Source: Bacteroidota bacterium
GTDB taxonomy: Bacteria; Bacteroidota; Bacteroidia; Chitinophagales; Chitinophagaceae
Assembly: GCA_026391115.1 (NCBI GenBank)
Contig: JAPLER010000355.1
Location: 1 to 5,042 of the forward strand
Direction of reading: 5' to 3'
DNA: 5,042 nucleotides
Shown: positions 1-5,042 of the stretch, one piece after another
Layout: each line of letters begins with the position of its first letter
Position numbering within the stretch: position 1 is the stretch's first letter
Program-made: the position numbers and the translations under genes
The notes under the pieces: model-generated
Seen by the model: the letters and a program-made list of their open reading frames with translations, nothing else
Told to the model about the DNA's origin: nothing
Database searches by the model: none

Positions 1-32
1 TAATTAAAATATTTTTCATTTATTATATTTTC

Positions 33-64
33 ATTCAAAGTTAAAAAGAAGCAAAGACGCAAAG
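33..64 (-). repeat. Short degenerate 8-base tandem array downstream of fcl
   Basis: Four 8-base units lie 30 bases beyond the fcl stop. On the minus strand they read CTTTGCGT, CTTTGCTT, CTTTTTAA, CTTTGAAT, all beginning CTTT, with CTTTG in three. The period differs from the 7-base arrays elsewhere, though CTTTG is shared in spirit. The rest of 1-93 is AT-rich with no open reading frame or strong terminator. The array could be the edge of another dispersed repeat continuing outside the fucose genes. Confidence 0.5.
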
Positions 65-93
65 TTTATTTAATGGTTATTAATAAGCAATGC

Positions 94-1026
94 TTAGCTC
101 CAATTAACATCTTTAATTTCATTATATACCATTGTGATTCCTTGTTCCAATGTAATTGATGATTTCCATCCTAAATTTTCAAGTTTTGTTACGTCCATTA
201 ATTTTCTTGCAGTGCCATCTGGTTTTGTAGTATCTAAAACAATTTCACCTTCAAAGCCAACAATTTTTTTAACTAATAAAGCTAAATCTTTAATAGTAAT
301 ATCTGTTCCAGATCCAATATTTACCAATCCTTTTTCGTTATAAGAATCCATTAAAAACACGCAAGCTTCTGCTAGGTCATTAACATGTAAAAATTCACGC
401 AAAGGAGAACCAGAACCCCACAATGTAACAGTTGCATCTCCATTTCTTTTTGCTGTAATAAATTTGCGAAGCAATGCGGGTAAAACGTGAGATTTTTCTA
501 AATCATAATTATCATTTGGTCCATATAAATTAGTAGGCATTGCACTAATAAAATTGCAACCATACTGAGCCCTATAACTATCGCACAATTCTATACCAGC
601 AATTTTTGCAATGGCATAAGGCTGGTTTGTTTGTTCTAAATATCCTTGCAAAAGATATTCTTCTTTTAAAGGTTGAGGGGCATTTTTTGGGTAAATACAA
701 GATGAGCCTAAGAACATTAATTTGGTAACATTGTTAATATGTGAAGCATTGATAATATTGGCTTCCATCATTAAATTATCGTAAATAAATTCTGCTCTGT
801 AAGTATTGTTGGCAACAATACCACCCACTTTTGCAGCAGCTAAAAAAACATAGTTTGGTTTTTCTGTTGCAAAAAAATCATTTACTTGTTGTTGGTTTCT
901 TAGGTCAAGTTCTTTTGATGTTCTTGAAATAATATTATTAAAACCTAAACTTCTTAACTTTCTTTCAATGGCACTTCCAACCATTCCTCTATGTCCAGCA
1001 ATATATATTTTATCTTGAGTATTCAT
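94..1026 (-). CDS. fcl: GDP-L-fucose synthase (GDP-4-keto-6-deoxymannose 3,5-epimerase/4-reductase)
   Basis: A 310-residue extended short-chain dehydrogenase (also called WcaG or GMER). It epimerises the Gmd product at C3 and C5 and reduces it with NADPH to GDP-L-fucose. The nucleotide loop GHRGMVG is at residues 11-17. The catalytic residues are visible as Ser108/Ser109 and Cys110 (GSSCIYP), Tyr137 and Lys141 (YAIAK), and His180 (KSHVLPALLRKF), one position later than the E. coli set I recall (Ser107, Cys109, Tyr136, Lys140, His179). NLYGPNDNYDLEKSHV (166-181) and PLREFLHVNDLA (208-219) are strong family motifs. I start at ATG 1024-1026. An upstream TTG at 1051-1053 would only add nine residues (ending KTKDLQK) translated from the heptad repeats, whereas the family normally begins just before KIYIAGHRG. 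The stop is TAA at 94-96. With gmd it completes the fucose pathway. Confidence 0.97.
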   Translation of the reverse strand: MNTQDKIYIAGHRGMVGSAIERKLRSLGFNNIISRTSKELDLRNQQQVNDFFATEKPNYVFLAAAKVGGIVANNTYRAEFIYDNLMMEANIINASHINNVTKLMFLGSSCIYPKNAPQPLKEEYLLQGYLEQTNQPYAIAKIAGIELCDSYRAQYGCNFISAMPTNLYGPNDNYDLEKSHVLPALLRKFITAKRNGDATVTLWGSGSPLREFLHVNDLAEACVFLMDSYNEKGLVNIGSGTDITIKDLALLVKKIVGFEGEIVLDTTKPDGTARKLMDVTKLENLGWKSSITLEQGITMVYNEIKDVNWS

Positions 1027-1035
1027 TTTTTGTAA

Positions 1036-1070
1036 GTCTTTAGTCTTTGGCAAAAGGTCTTTGGTTTGAA
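1036..1070 (-). repeat. Heptad repeat block in the fcl leader
   Basis: Five 7-base units occupy most of the 45-base spacer between the four-helix-bundle gene and fcl, starting one base after the TAG stop of the former. On the minus strand they read TTCAAAC, CAAAGAC, CTTTTGC, CAAAGAC, TAAAGAC, followed by nine bases (TTACAAAAA) and ATG. The shared 11-mer AGACTAAAGAC is at 1036-1046. The first-pass TTG start of fcl lies inside this block, so the block would be read as protein if that start were used. Confidence 0.8.
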
Positions 1071-1071
1071 A

Positions 1072-1425
1072 CTATTTTAAAATACTTGTTCTTAATGCAT
1101 TAATCCTTCTTTGCAATGTTTGAATTTCTTCTATTAGCTCCTTACTTCTATCAATTGATAAAAAATTCAAATTTGTTGATATAATTAATAAAGTTTCAAC
1201 TTCAAAACAAGAGCCAATTGAAATTTCTAAAAATCTTGCAAAATCTGTAGCTGTTTTTCTACTACAACCCTCCGCAATGTTAAGAGATATAGAAACAGAT
1301 GCTCTTGTAATTTGTGATACAATTCCATATTTTTCACTACTAGGAAAAGAAGATGTTGTAGCATAAATTTTTGTAACAAAATTTATCGCAACCTTCCACA
1401 CATCTAATTCTCTGTAGTTTCTCAT
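1072..1425 (-). CDS. Four-helix-bundle protein (23S rRNA IVS / Avd-like family)
   Basis: A 117-residue protein of the four-helix-bundle family (TIGR02436; S23/IVS protein), named after open reading frames inside 23S rRNA intervening sequences of spirochetes and related to the Avd accessory protein of diversity-generating retroelements. The family core is clear: NYRELDVWKVAINFVTKIY (3-21), FPSSEKYGIVSQITRASVSI (27-46), the hallmark NIAEG (49-53), RKTATDFARFLEISIGSCFEVET (56-78), and a final helix from about residue 92. Length is normal and the frame is intact, with ATG at 1423-1425 and TAG stop. No rRNA, template repeat or reverse transcriptase is nearby, so this is a stand-alone copy of unknown function. 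Family members are basic oligomeric helical bundles thought to bind nucleic acid. It sits between gmd and fcl, and heptad repeats plus an inverted repeat lie on both sides, which suggests insertion into the operon rather than a role in fucose synthesis. Confidence 0.93.
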   Translation of the reverse strand: MRNYRELDVWKVAINFVTKIYATTSSFPSSEKYGIVSQITRASVSISLNIAEGCSRKTATDFARFLEISIGSCFEVETLLIISTNLNFLSIDRSKELIEEIQTLQRRINALRTSILK

Positions 1426-1431
1426 TCTTTC

Positions 1432-1473
1432 GTCTTTAGTCTTAGGGTTAAAGTCTTTTACTAAAGTTCTTTG
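1432..1473 (-). repeat. Heptad repeat block in the four-helix-bundle gene leader
   Basis: Six 7-base units precede the ATG of the four-helix-bundle gene. On the minus strand they read CAAAGAA, CTTTAGT, AAAAGAC, TTTAACC, CTAAGAC, TAAAGAC, followed by the six bases GAAAGA and ATG. The terminal 11-mer AGACTAAAGAC (1432-1442) is identical to those before gmd and fcl and has the same 6-base spacing as at gmd. The units are more degenerate than at gmd. Part of the block forms one arm of the stem-loop at 1434-1519. Confidence 0.75.
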
Positions 1474-1519
1474 GATGGGGAAGTATTAAAGACTTTTACC
1501 CTTCACCCAAAGACTAAAT
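1434..1519 (-). repeat. Long imperfect stem-loop between gmd and the four-helix-bundle gene
   Basis: The 94-base spacer is nearly all inverted repeat. The outer arms 1434-1447 and 1506-1519 pair at 12 of 14 positions, and the inner arms 1448-1459 and 1487-1498 pair at 11 of 12. A 7-base one-sided bulge (1499-1505) and a 27-base loop (1460-1486) remain. In the transcript it would begin directly after the gmd stop and end 8 bases before the next ATG. There is no T-run after it, so a standard intrinsic terminator is unlikely. It could protect the gmd 3' end, affect translation of the next gene, or be a repeat-element end. Confidence 0.65.
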
Positions 1520-2611
1520 TTACAATCCACTTTGTTTAACATGTCTTTCTTTTTTAAAAATTACTAAATCACTTGCTACCATTTCTTTACACATTTCTGC
1601 CAAAGTATATTTAGGTTTCCAACCTAATTGAGTATTTGCTTTTGTTGGGTCACCAATTAATAATTCTACTTCTGTTGGCCTGTAATATCTTGGGTCAACT
1701 TTTACTACAGTTTTACCAATTGGCAATTGATATTCTGGATTATTGCAAGCAACAATATAACCTTCTTCATTTTCTGCTTCTCCCTTAAATGCCAACTCAA
1801 TTCCTACTTCCGCAAAACTCATTTTTACAAAATCTCTAATGTATGTTGTAATTCCAGTTGCTAAAACAAAATCCTCTGGTTTTTCTTGCTGTAAAATCAA
1901 ATACATTCCTTCTACATAATCTTTTGCGTGTCCCCAATCTCTTTGTGCATTTAGGTTTCCAAGAAATAAACATTCCTGTTGACCTAAAGCAATTTGTGCT
2001 GTAGCTCTAGTAATTTTTCTTGTTACAAAAGTTTCGCCTCTATTTGGAGATTCGTGATTAAACAAAATTCCATTGCAAGCATACATACCATAAGCCTCAC
2101 GATAATTTACTGTAATCCAGTAAGCATACAATTTTGCTACTGCATATGGACTACGTGGATAGAATGGTGTTGTTTCACTTTGAGGAACAGCTTGCACCAA
2201 ACCATATAACTCACTTGTTGATGCCTGATAAATTTTCGTTTTATTGATTAATCCCAGCAAACGAACAGCTTCTAATATTCTTAAAGTACCAATACCATCT
2301 GCATTTGCAGTGTATTCTGGCTCTTCAAAACTTACATGCACATGGCTCATTGCAGCCAAATTATAAATTTCATCTGGCTGAACTTCTTGAATAATTCTTA
2401 TTAAATTAGTACTATCAGTCAAATCGCCATGATGTAAAGTTAAATGTCTTGTTGGAGTGTGTGGGTCTTCGTATAAGTGATCAATACGCTGTGTATTGAA
2501 CAAAGAAGAACGACGTTTGATACCATGAACCTGATATCCTTTTTTTAATAAAAATTCTGTAAGATATGCTCCATCTTGACCAGTAATTCCTGTAATTAAT
2601 GCTACTTTCAT
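1520..2611 (-). CDS. gmd: GDP-mannose 4,6-dehydratase
   Basis: A complete 363-residue extended short-chain dehydrogenase that converts GDP-D-mannose to GDP-4-keto-6-deoxy-D-mannose, the first step to GDP-L-fucose, in the cytoplasm using bound NADP. The Rossmann loop GITGQDGAYL is at residues 8-17 (Gly8, Gly11, Gly14). KRRSSLFNTQRIDHLY (32-47) is the characteristic GMD cofactor/substrate region. The active-site residues are Thr132 and Glu134 (in STSELYG), Tyr156 and Lys160 (in YAVAK), the same numbering as I recall for the E. coli enzyme. NHESPNRGETFVTRKIT (185-201) and RDWGHAKDYV (224-233) are further family hallmarks. Length matches the family (about 345-375), with no break. The ATG at 2609-2611 begins directly at the first beta strand. 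It is preceded by six A residues and then the heptad repeat block. Fcl, the next enzyme in the pathway, lies downstream but is separated by the four-helix-bundle gene. Confidence 0.98.
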   Translation of the reverse strand: MKVALITGITGQDGAYLTEFLLKKGYQVHGIKRRSSLFNTQRIDHLYEDPHTPTRHLTLHHGDLTDSTNLIRIIQEVQPDEIYNLAAMSHVHVSFEEPEYTANADGIGTLRILEAVRLLGLINKTKIYQASTSELYGLVQAVPQSETTPFYPRSPYAVAKLYAYWITVNYREAYGMYACNGILFNHESPNRGETFVTRKITRATAQIALGQQECLFLGNLNAQRDWGHAKDYVEGMYLILQQEKPEDFVLATGITTYIRDFVKMSFAEVGIELAFKGEAENEEGYIVACNNPEYQLPIGKTVVKVDPRYYRPTEVELLIGDPTKANTQLGWKPKYTLAEMCKEMVASDLVIFKKERHVKQSGL

Positions 2612-2617
2612 TTTTTT

Positions 2618-2652
2618 GTCTTTAGTCTAAAGTCGTTTGTCTTTAGTAAAAT
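2618..2652 (-). repeat. Heptad repeat block in the gmd leader
   Basis: Five consecutive 7-base units fill most of the 60-base spacer between the nucleotidyltransferase and gmd. On the minus strand they read ATTTTAC, TAAAGAC, AAACGAC, TTTAGAC, TAAAGAC, and then six A residues lead into ATG. GAC closes four of the five units. The last two units contain the 11-mer AGACTAAAGAC (2618-2628), found again before the next two genes. The block also holds a near-palindrome, CTTTAG-T-CTAAAG (2620-2632), which could give at most a weak hairpin. The role is unknown. Confidence 0.8.
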
Positions 2653-2671
2653 ATTTAATTAAAAATTATGT

Positions 2672-3379
2672 CTAACCATTAACAATTAATGGTAATTCTC
2701 TATCTGCTTTATAGTAATCTTCTGGAATTCCAATGTCTATAAAATATTCGGCTGCAATATAACCGGTTACTTTTAACGATTTCATATTGGGCTCCAAAAA
2801 GTCTTTTTCGTAAGAAAAATTTTGCTGCAAATGTGCAGTTTTTTCTAGAAATATATCCGTATTAAAAATATTGATGCCTGTATTTATAAAACCCTCTTTG
2901 CAATATTGTTTTTCGTTGAATTGATGAATGATATTATGTTCATCAATTGTTACAGAACCATACCTATCAAAATCTTGCATTGGTGTAAGTGCTATGCTGC
3001 AATCTGCGTTTGCATTGTGGTAGGCATCTACAAAGGATTTTAAATTCAAATTGAAGAAGGTATCTCCATTAAAAATGAGAATATCCTTTTGGGTAGCGGC
3101 AGATAAGCAAAATTTAATAGCACCACCTGTACCCAATGGTTCTTTTTCTACAAAACATTTGTAGTTTAGTTTTGGAAAATCTTCTGTTAAAAATTGCTCA
3201 ACTTGGCTAGATAAATAACCTAGTGAGAAAATAAAATGGGTAACACCTTGCTTTTGTAAATAAGTAATTAACCAAAATAAAAATGGTTTGCCAAAAATTG
3301 GTGCAAGGGGTTTGGGAACTTCTTTTACAGCTGTTTGTAAACGTGTACCAAAGCCACCTGCTAATATGATTGCTTGCAT
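2672..3379 (-). CDS. Sugar-1-phosphate nucleotidyltransferase (HddC/GMP-like)
   Basis: A complete 235-residue nucleotidyltransferase of the NTP_transferase family (GT-A-like Rossmann fold), which couples a sugar-1-phosphate to an NTP in the cytoplasm and releases pyrophosphate. The signature loop LAGGFGTRL is at residues 6-14, followed by VPKPLAPI (21-28) with the usual Lys23. Next come LGTGGA (82-87), the metal-binding NGDT (104-107), NTGIN (166-170) and FIDIGIPEDYYKA (213-225). The length, PKPLAPI-GKPFL and the terminal FIDIG-PEDY pattern resemble D-glycero-alpha-D-manno-heptose-1-phosphate guanylyltransferase (HddC) more than the longer ManC-type mannose-1-phosphate guanylyltransferases. 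No hddA, gmhA or gmhB partner is visible here, so substrate and nucleotide stay open. It could instead supply a GDP- or other NDP-sugar for this cluster. It starts at ATG 3377-3379 after a 79-base spacer containing a perfect stem-loop, and ends with TAG 60 bases before gmd. Confidence 0.88.
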   Translation of the reverse strand: MQAIILAGGFGTRLQTAVKEVPKPLAPIFGKPFLFWLITYLQKQGVTHFIFSLGYLSSQVEQFLTEDFPKLNYKCFVEKEPLGTGGAIKFCLSAATQKDILIFNGDTFFNLNLKSFVDAYHNANADCSIALTPMQDFDRYGSVTIDEHNIIHQFNEKQYCKEGFINTGINIFNTDIFLEKTAHLQQNFSYEKDFLEPNMKSLKVTGYIAAEYFIDIGIPEDYYKADRELPLIVNG

Positions 3380-3396
3380 TTATTGTGTTTGGAGTT

Positions 3397-3452
3397 TTTT
3401 GTAGCAAAAAATCGGTAGTATTTAAAAAAGCTACATTTTTTTTGCTACAAAA
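3397..3452. repeat. Perfect 15-bp stem-loop between membrane protein and nucleotidyltransferase genes
   Basis: The arms 3397-3411 and 3438-3452 are perfectly complementary (TTTTGTAGCAAAAAA on the plus strand for the left arm), with a 26-base loop. The loop carries a third copy of the core, GCTAC (3430-3434), which could pair with 3401-3405 instead, so two alternative hairpins are possible. It fills most of the 79-base spacer, the second longest in the window. On the minus strand the stem ends in AA and then ACTCC rather than a T-run, so a classical intrinsic terminator is not clear. It may act as an attenuator or RNA processing/stability site. Confidence 0.55.
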
Positions 3453-3458
3453 TTAATT

Positions 3459-4715
3459 TCATAATTTCTTAGTATTTTTCATTTTACCAAAAATGATTAC
3501 TAAACTTGGTACAATTAAAAAAGGAAAAGAAACACTTCGATATCTTATTATAGCTGCATCAAAACAAACGGTATAACCGATAAATAATAACAGGAAAAAA
3601 CTAATTACAAAGCAAGTTAAAATAATAGGATTGTTTAATATTTCACTATTTTTTTTAGCTGCAAAAACGATTGAAACAATTAAAATAATTATAAAAAAAT
3701 AGTTTTCAATTGAAATACAGAATTCAGCTTTTGATTTAGTATTTAAAATAAAAGGACGAAATAATGATGCTTGTAAAGCAAATGGAAAATATGAAATAAT
3801 ACTTTTTGTATTAGATTCTAATTGTGGTGTTTTAAATTTTGTATTTCCATCTAATGATAAAAATTCATTGTGCTTTGTAACAATAGAATTTCCAATTCCA
3901 CTTGTAACATTTGTAGCAGTTGAAAATAAAAAAATACCTAAGCATACTGCAATAAGAATTGAAAATACTAATCTACTCTTCATTTTAAATTTTGAAACTA
4001 AAAACCAGCCTACTAAGGCTGGAACAATTGCTAATAAGTAATAATTTCTTAAAGCAAAAATTGTAACTAAGCAAGCAACTAAAATGATTACTCGTTTAAC
4101 AGAAATATTGTTGTTTAATATTTTATAGAAAATGTATAAACTTATAGCAGTTGACGAAAAAACAAGACCATCTTTATGAATAGCACTGCACCAAAATAGA
4201 AAACTTGGCGTAAGAAATATTGTAATGATTAAAAGCCATTTATTTATTGTAAAATTTTCTTTAATTAGTTTATAAAATGCAACACAACCCACCATAAAAA
4301 AAGCATTAAAAAATAATATATTTATGTAATAATTTTTAAAGCTAAAAACGTTTAGTACTGCTAAAAGCTTAGTGAAAAAAGTTGCTTTTAAATCGCTCCA
4401 GTAGGAGTGAGAACTAGTAAAAAAATCGCCTGTTGTTGCGTAATGATTGGTAAATAAATCTGCAAAAAAGGCTTTTGGATTATTTAATAACCAATCTGTT
4501 TCTATTCTGCTATCAATAAAATAATTCCAGGTATCTGCATTTTCAATTTGAGATGGTAAGGAAAAGTAATAACTATATAAAATACCAACAATAACTTTTA
4601 AAGAAAAAAGTGATATGAGTATTTTAGATGGTATGCCTGAGATTTTGAAAAAACAATTTCTGGATAATAATAGGCTAACCAAGAGAAAATAAAAAATAAA
4701 CAGAAGATAGAACAA
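3459..4715 (-). CDS. Polytopic membrane protein, candidate Wzy-like polysaccharide polymerase
   Basis: A 418-residue protein with roughly 10-12 hydrophobic segments, for example near residues 1-18, 31-51, 131-148, 160-176, 185-199, 207-222, 224-240, 248-265, 337-353, 362-384 and 394-410. A hydrophilic stretch lies at about 52-115 and a second loop at about 267-304. Recognisable local motifs are PSFLFWCSAIHKDG (170-183), SLFRPFI (317-323) and RYRSVSFPF (391-399). I recall similar FW-S-x-x-x-KD and LFRPF patterns in uncharacterised membrane proteins of exopolysaccharide clusters, but could not search. Position directly after a glycosyltransferase and before nucleotide-sugar genes supports a role in glycan polymerisation or assembly in the inner membrane. 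The start is TTG: an in-frame TAA sits at 4725-4727, no ATG lies between it and residue 141, and TTG at 4713-4715 keeps the first membrane segment whole. The stop is TGA. A flippase or an O-antigen-modifying enzyme is not excluded. Confidence 0.75.
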   Translation of the reverse strand: MFYLLFIFYFLLVSLLLSRNCFFKISGIPSKILISLFSLKVIVGILYSYYFSLPSQIENADTWNYFIDSRIETDWLLNNPKAFFADLFTNHYATTGDFFTSSHSYWSDLKATFFTKLLAVLNVFSFKNYYINILFFNAFFMVGCVAFYKLIKENFTINKWLLIITIFLTPSFLFWCSAIHKDGLVFSSTAISLYIFYKILNNNISVKRVIILVACLVTIFALRNYYLLAIVPALVGWFLVSKFKMKSRLVFSILIAVCLGIFLFSTATNVTSGIGNSIVTKHNEFLSLDGNTKFKTPQLESNTKSIISYFPFALQASLFRPFILNTKSKAEFCISIENYFFIIILIVSIVFAAKKNSEILNNPIILTCFVISFFLLLFIGYTVCFDAAIIRYRSVSFPFLIVPSLVIIFGKMKNTKKL

Positions 4716-4737
4716 AGAATATTTTTAAATGATTTGA

Positions 4738-5042
4738 TTAACTTTTTATTAGGTCCTTATAAAGATTTATATACTTGTCTTTACTATTTAACAAATTGAA
4801 TGTTGTGTTATAAAATTCTAGAGAATTTTGTTGATACAAAGCATAATTTTCAATAATATTATTCAAACCACTTGTAATAGATTCAATATTATTTTCAACC
4901 AATACACCATTATCTTTTATCAATTCTGGACAACCACCTACATTACTCAATATTAATGGTAATCCAGCACTCATTGCCTCTATTGCAGATATGGGCAAGC
5001 CCTCGCTATTTGAAATTAACATAAATGCATCGTAATGATTAA
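4738..5042 (-). CDS. Glycosyltransferase, GT4-like, C-terminal part (5' end outside window)
   Basis: This is the last ~100 residues of a GT-B fold glycosyltransferase; the frame is open to the window edge, so the N-terminal domain lies beyond base 5042. The visible part begins NHYDAFMLISNSEGLP and contains the EX7E motif (the two Glu codons at 5002-5004 and 4978-4980) followed by EAMSAGLPLI and NVGGCPELI. In the GT4 family (Pfam Glycos_transf_1) this region binds the nucleotide-sugar donor. It then runs into a typical helical tail ending LYKDLIKS and a TAA stop. The ATG at 5020-5022 is internal, because conserved residues (YDAF) lie upstream of it in frame. The protein is probably cytoplasmic or membrane-associated and adds one sugar to a lipid-linked glycan. 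Donor and acceptor cannot be told from this fragment. The next gene starts about 22 bases after the stop, which fits a shared transcript. Confidence 0.9.
   Translation of the reverse strand, partial: NHYDAFMLISNSEGLPISAIEAMSAGLPLILSNVGGCPELIKDNGVLVENNIESITSGLNNIIENYALYQQNSLEFYNTTFNLLNSKDKYINLYKDLIKS

Larger units (their letters stand above)
1039..1518. mobile_element. Possible small cassette: four-helix-bundle gene bounded by 12-base inverted repeats
   Basis: TTTAGTCTTTGG at 1039-1050 is an exact inverted copy of 1507-1518. Just outside both copies the sequence TTGTAA recurs (1030-1035, and minus-strand 1525-1520), separated from the 12-mer by GTC on one side and A on the other. The roughly 480 bases between contain only the four-helix-bundle gene and repeat sequence, and they split gmd from fcl. 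No transposase is encoded, so any movement would be in trans. No clear target duplication is seen, and the left 12-mer also belongs to the heptad array, so the repeats may just reflect that array. This is an inference, not a recognised element. Confidence 0.35.

Noticed and set aside
84..96. Small inverted repeat TAAGCA-A-TGCTTA at the fcl stop codon as a terminator
   Set aside because: The stem is only about 5 bp with a tiny loop, is AT-rich and has no T-run directly after it in the transcript direction.
134..343. Plus-strand open frame of 69 codons inside fcl
   Set aside because: It lies opposite the conserved C-terminal part of fcl and shows no recognisable domain or start signal.
1072..1425. 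Diversity-generating retroelement based on the Avd-like protein
   Set aside because: There is no reverse transcriptase, template repeat or variable repeat in the window, and the protein fits the stand-alone four-helix-bundle family.
1036..1519. CRISPR array
   Set aside because: The units are 7 bases, degenerate and without uniform spacers; no cas genes are present.
1994..2209. Plus-strand open frame of 71 codons inside gmd
   Set aside because: It is an antisense shadow of a highly conserved enzyme, has low-complexity Cys/Ser-rich content and no family features.
2677..2693. Palindrome CCATTA-ACAAT-TAATGG at the end of the nucleotidyltransferase gene
   Set aside because: It lies in the last codons, is short and AT-rich, and has no supporting context for a terminator or operator.
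3207..3407. Minus-strand frame of 66 codons overlapping the start of the nucleotidyltransferase
   Set aside because: It is a shifted frame over the strongly conserved LAGGFGTRL region, so the known enzyme explains the coding signal.

Overview
This AT-rich window is part of a surface-polysaccharide gene cluster, most likely from a Bacteroidota species. The grounds are the low GC by eye, the absence of clear Shine-Dalgarno sequences, A-rich stretches before start codons, and a free-standing four-helix-bundle (23S rRNA intervening sequence/Avd-like) gene inside a glycan cluster. A genus cannot be named from the sequence.

All genes lie on the minus strand with short gaps (22, 79, 60, 94 and 45 bases), so they probably form one operon read from high to low coordinates. 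In that order they are: (1) the C-terminal part of a GT4-like glycosyltransferase cut by the window edge (4738-5042); (2) a polytopic membrane protein that may be a Wzy-type polymerase or related glycan membrane protein, with a non-ATG start (3459-4715); (3) a sugar-1-phosphate nucleotidyltransferase resembling HddC (2672-3379); (4) gmd, GDP-mannose 4,6-dehydratase (1520-2611); (5) a four-helix-bundle protein of unknown function (1072-1425); (6) fcl, GDP-L-fucose synthase (94-1026). Bases 1-93 hold no gene, only a short 8-base periodic array.

Gmd and Fcl together turn GDP-mannose into GDP-L-fucose in the cytoplasm. The glycosyltransferase would build a repeat unit, and the membrane protein may polymerise or otherwise handle the lipid-linked glycan. 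The nucleotidyltransferase makes an activated sugar, perhaps a GDP-sugar, but its exact substrate is not shown here.

The most unusual content is between the genes. Three consecutive spacers (before gmd, the four-helix-bundle gene and fcl) are built largely from degenerate 7-base repeats with minus-strand consensus TAAAGAC. The same 11-mer, AGACTAAAGAC, ends 6, 6 and 9 bases before the three ATG codons. The four-helix-bundle gene, which separates the functionally paired gmd and fcl, is also bracketed by a perfect 12-base inverted repeat (1039-1050 and 1507-1518) and preceded by a long imperfect stem-loop. Together these suggest a small inserted cassette, or a repeat family tied to translation starts.
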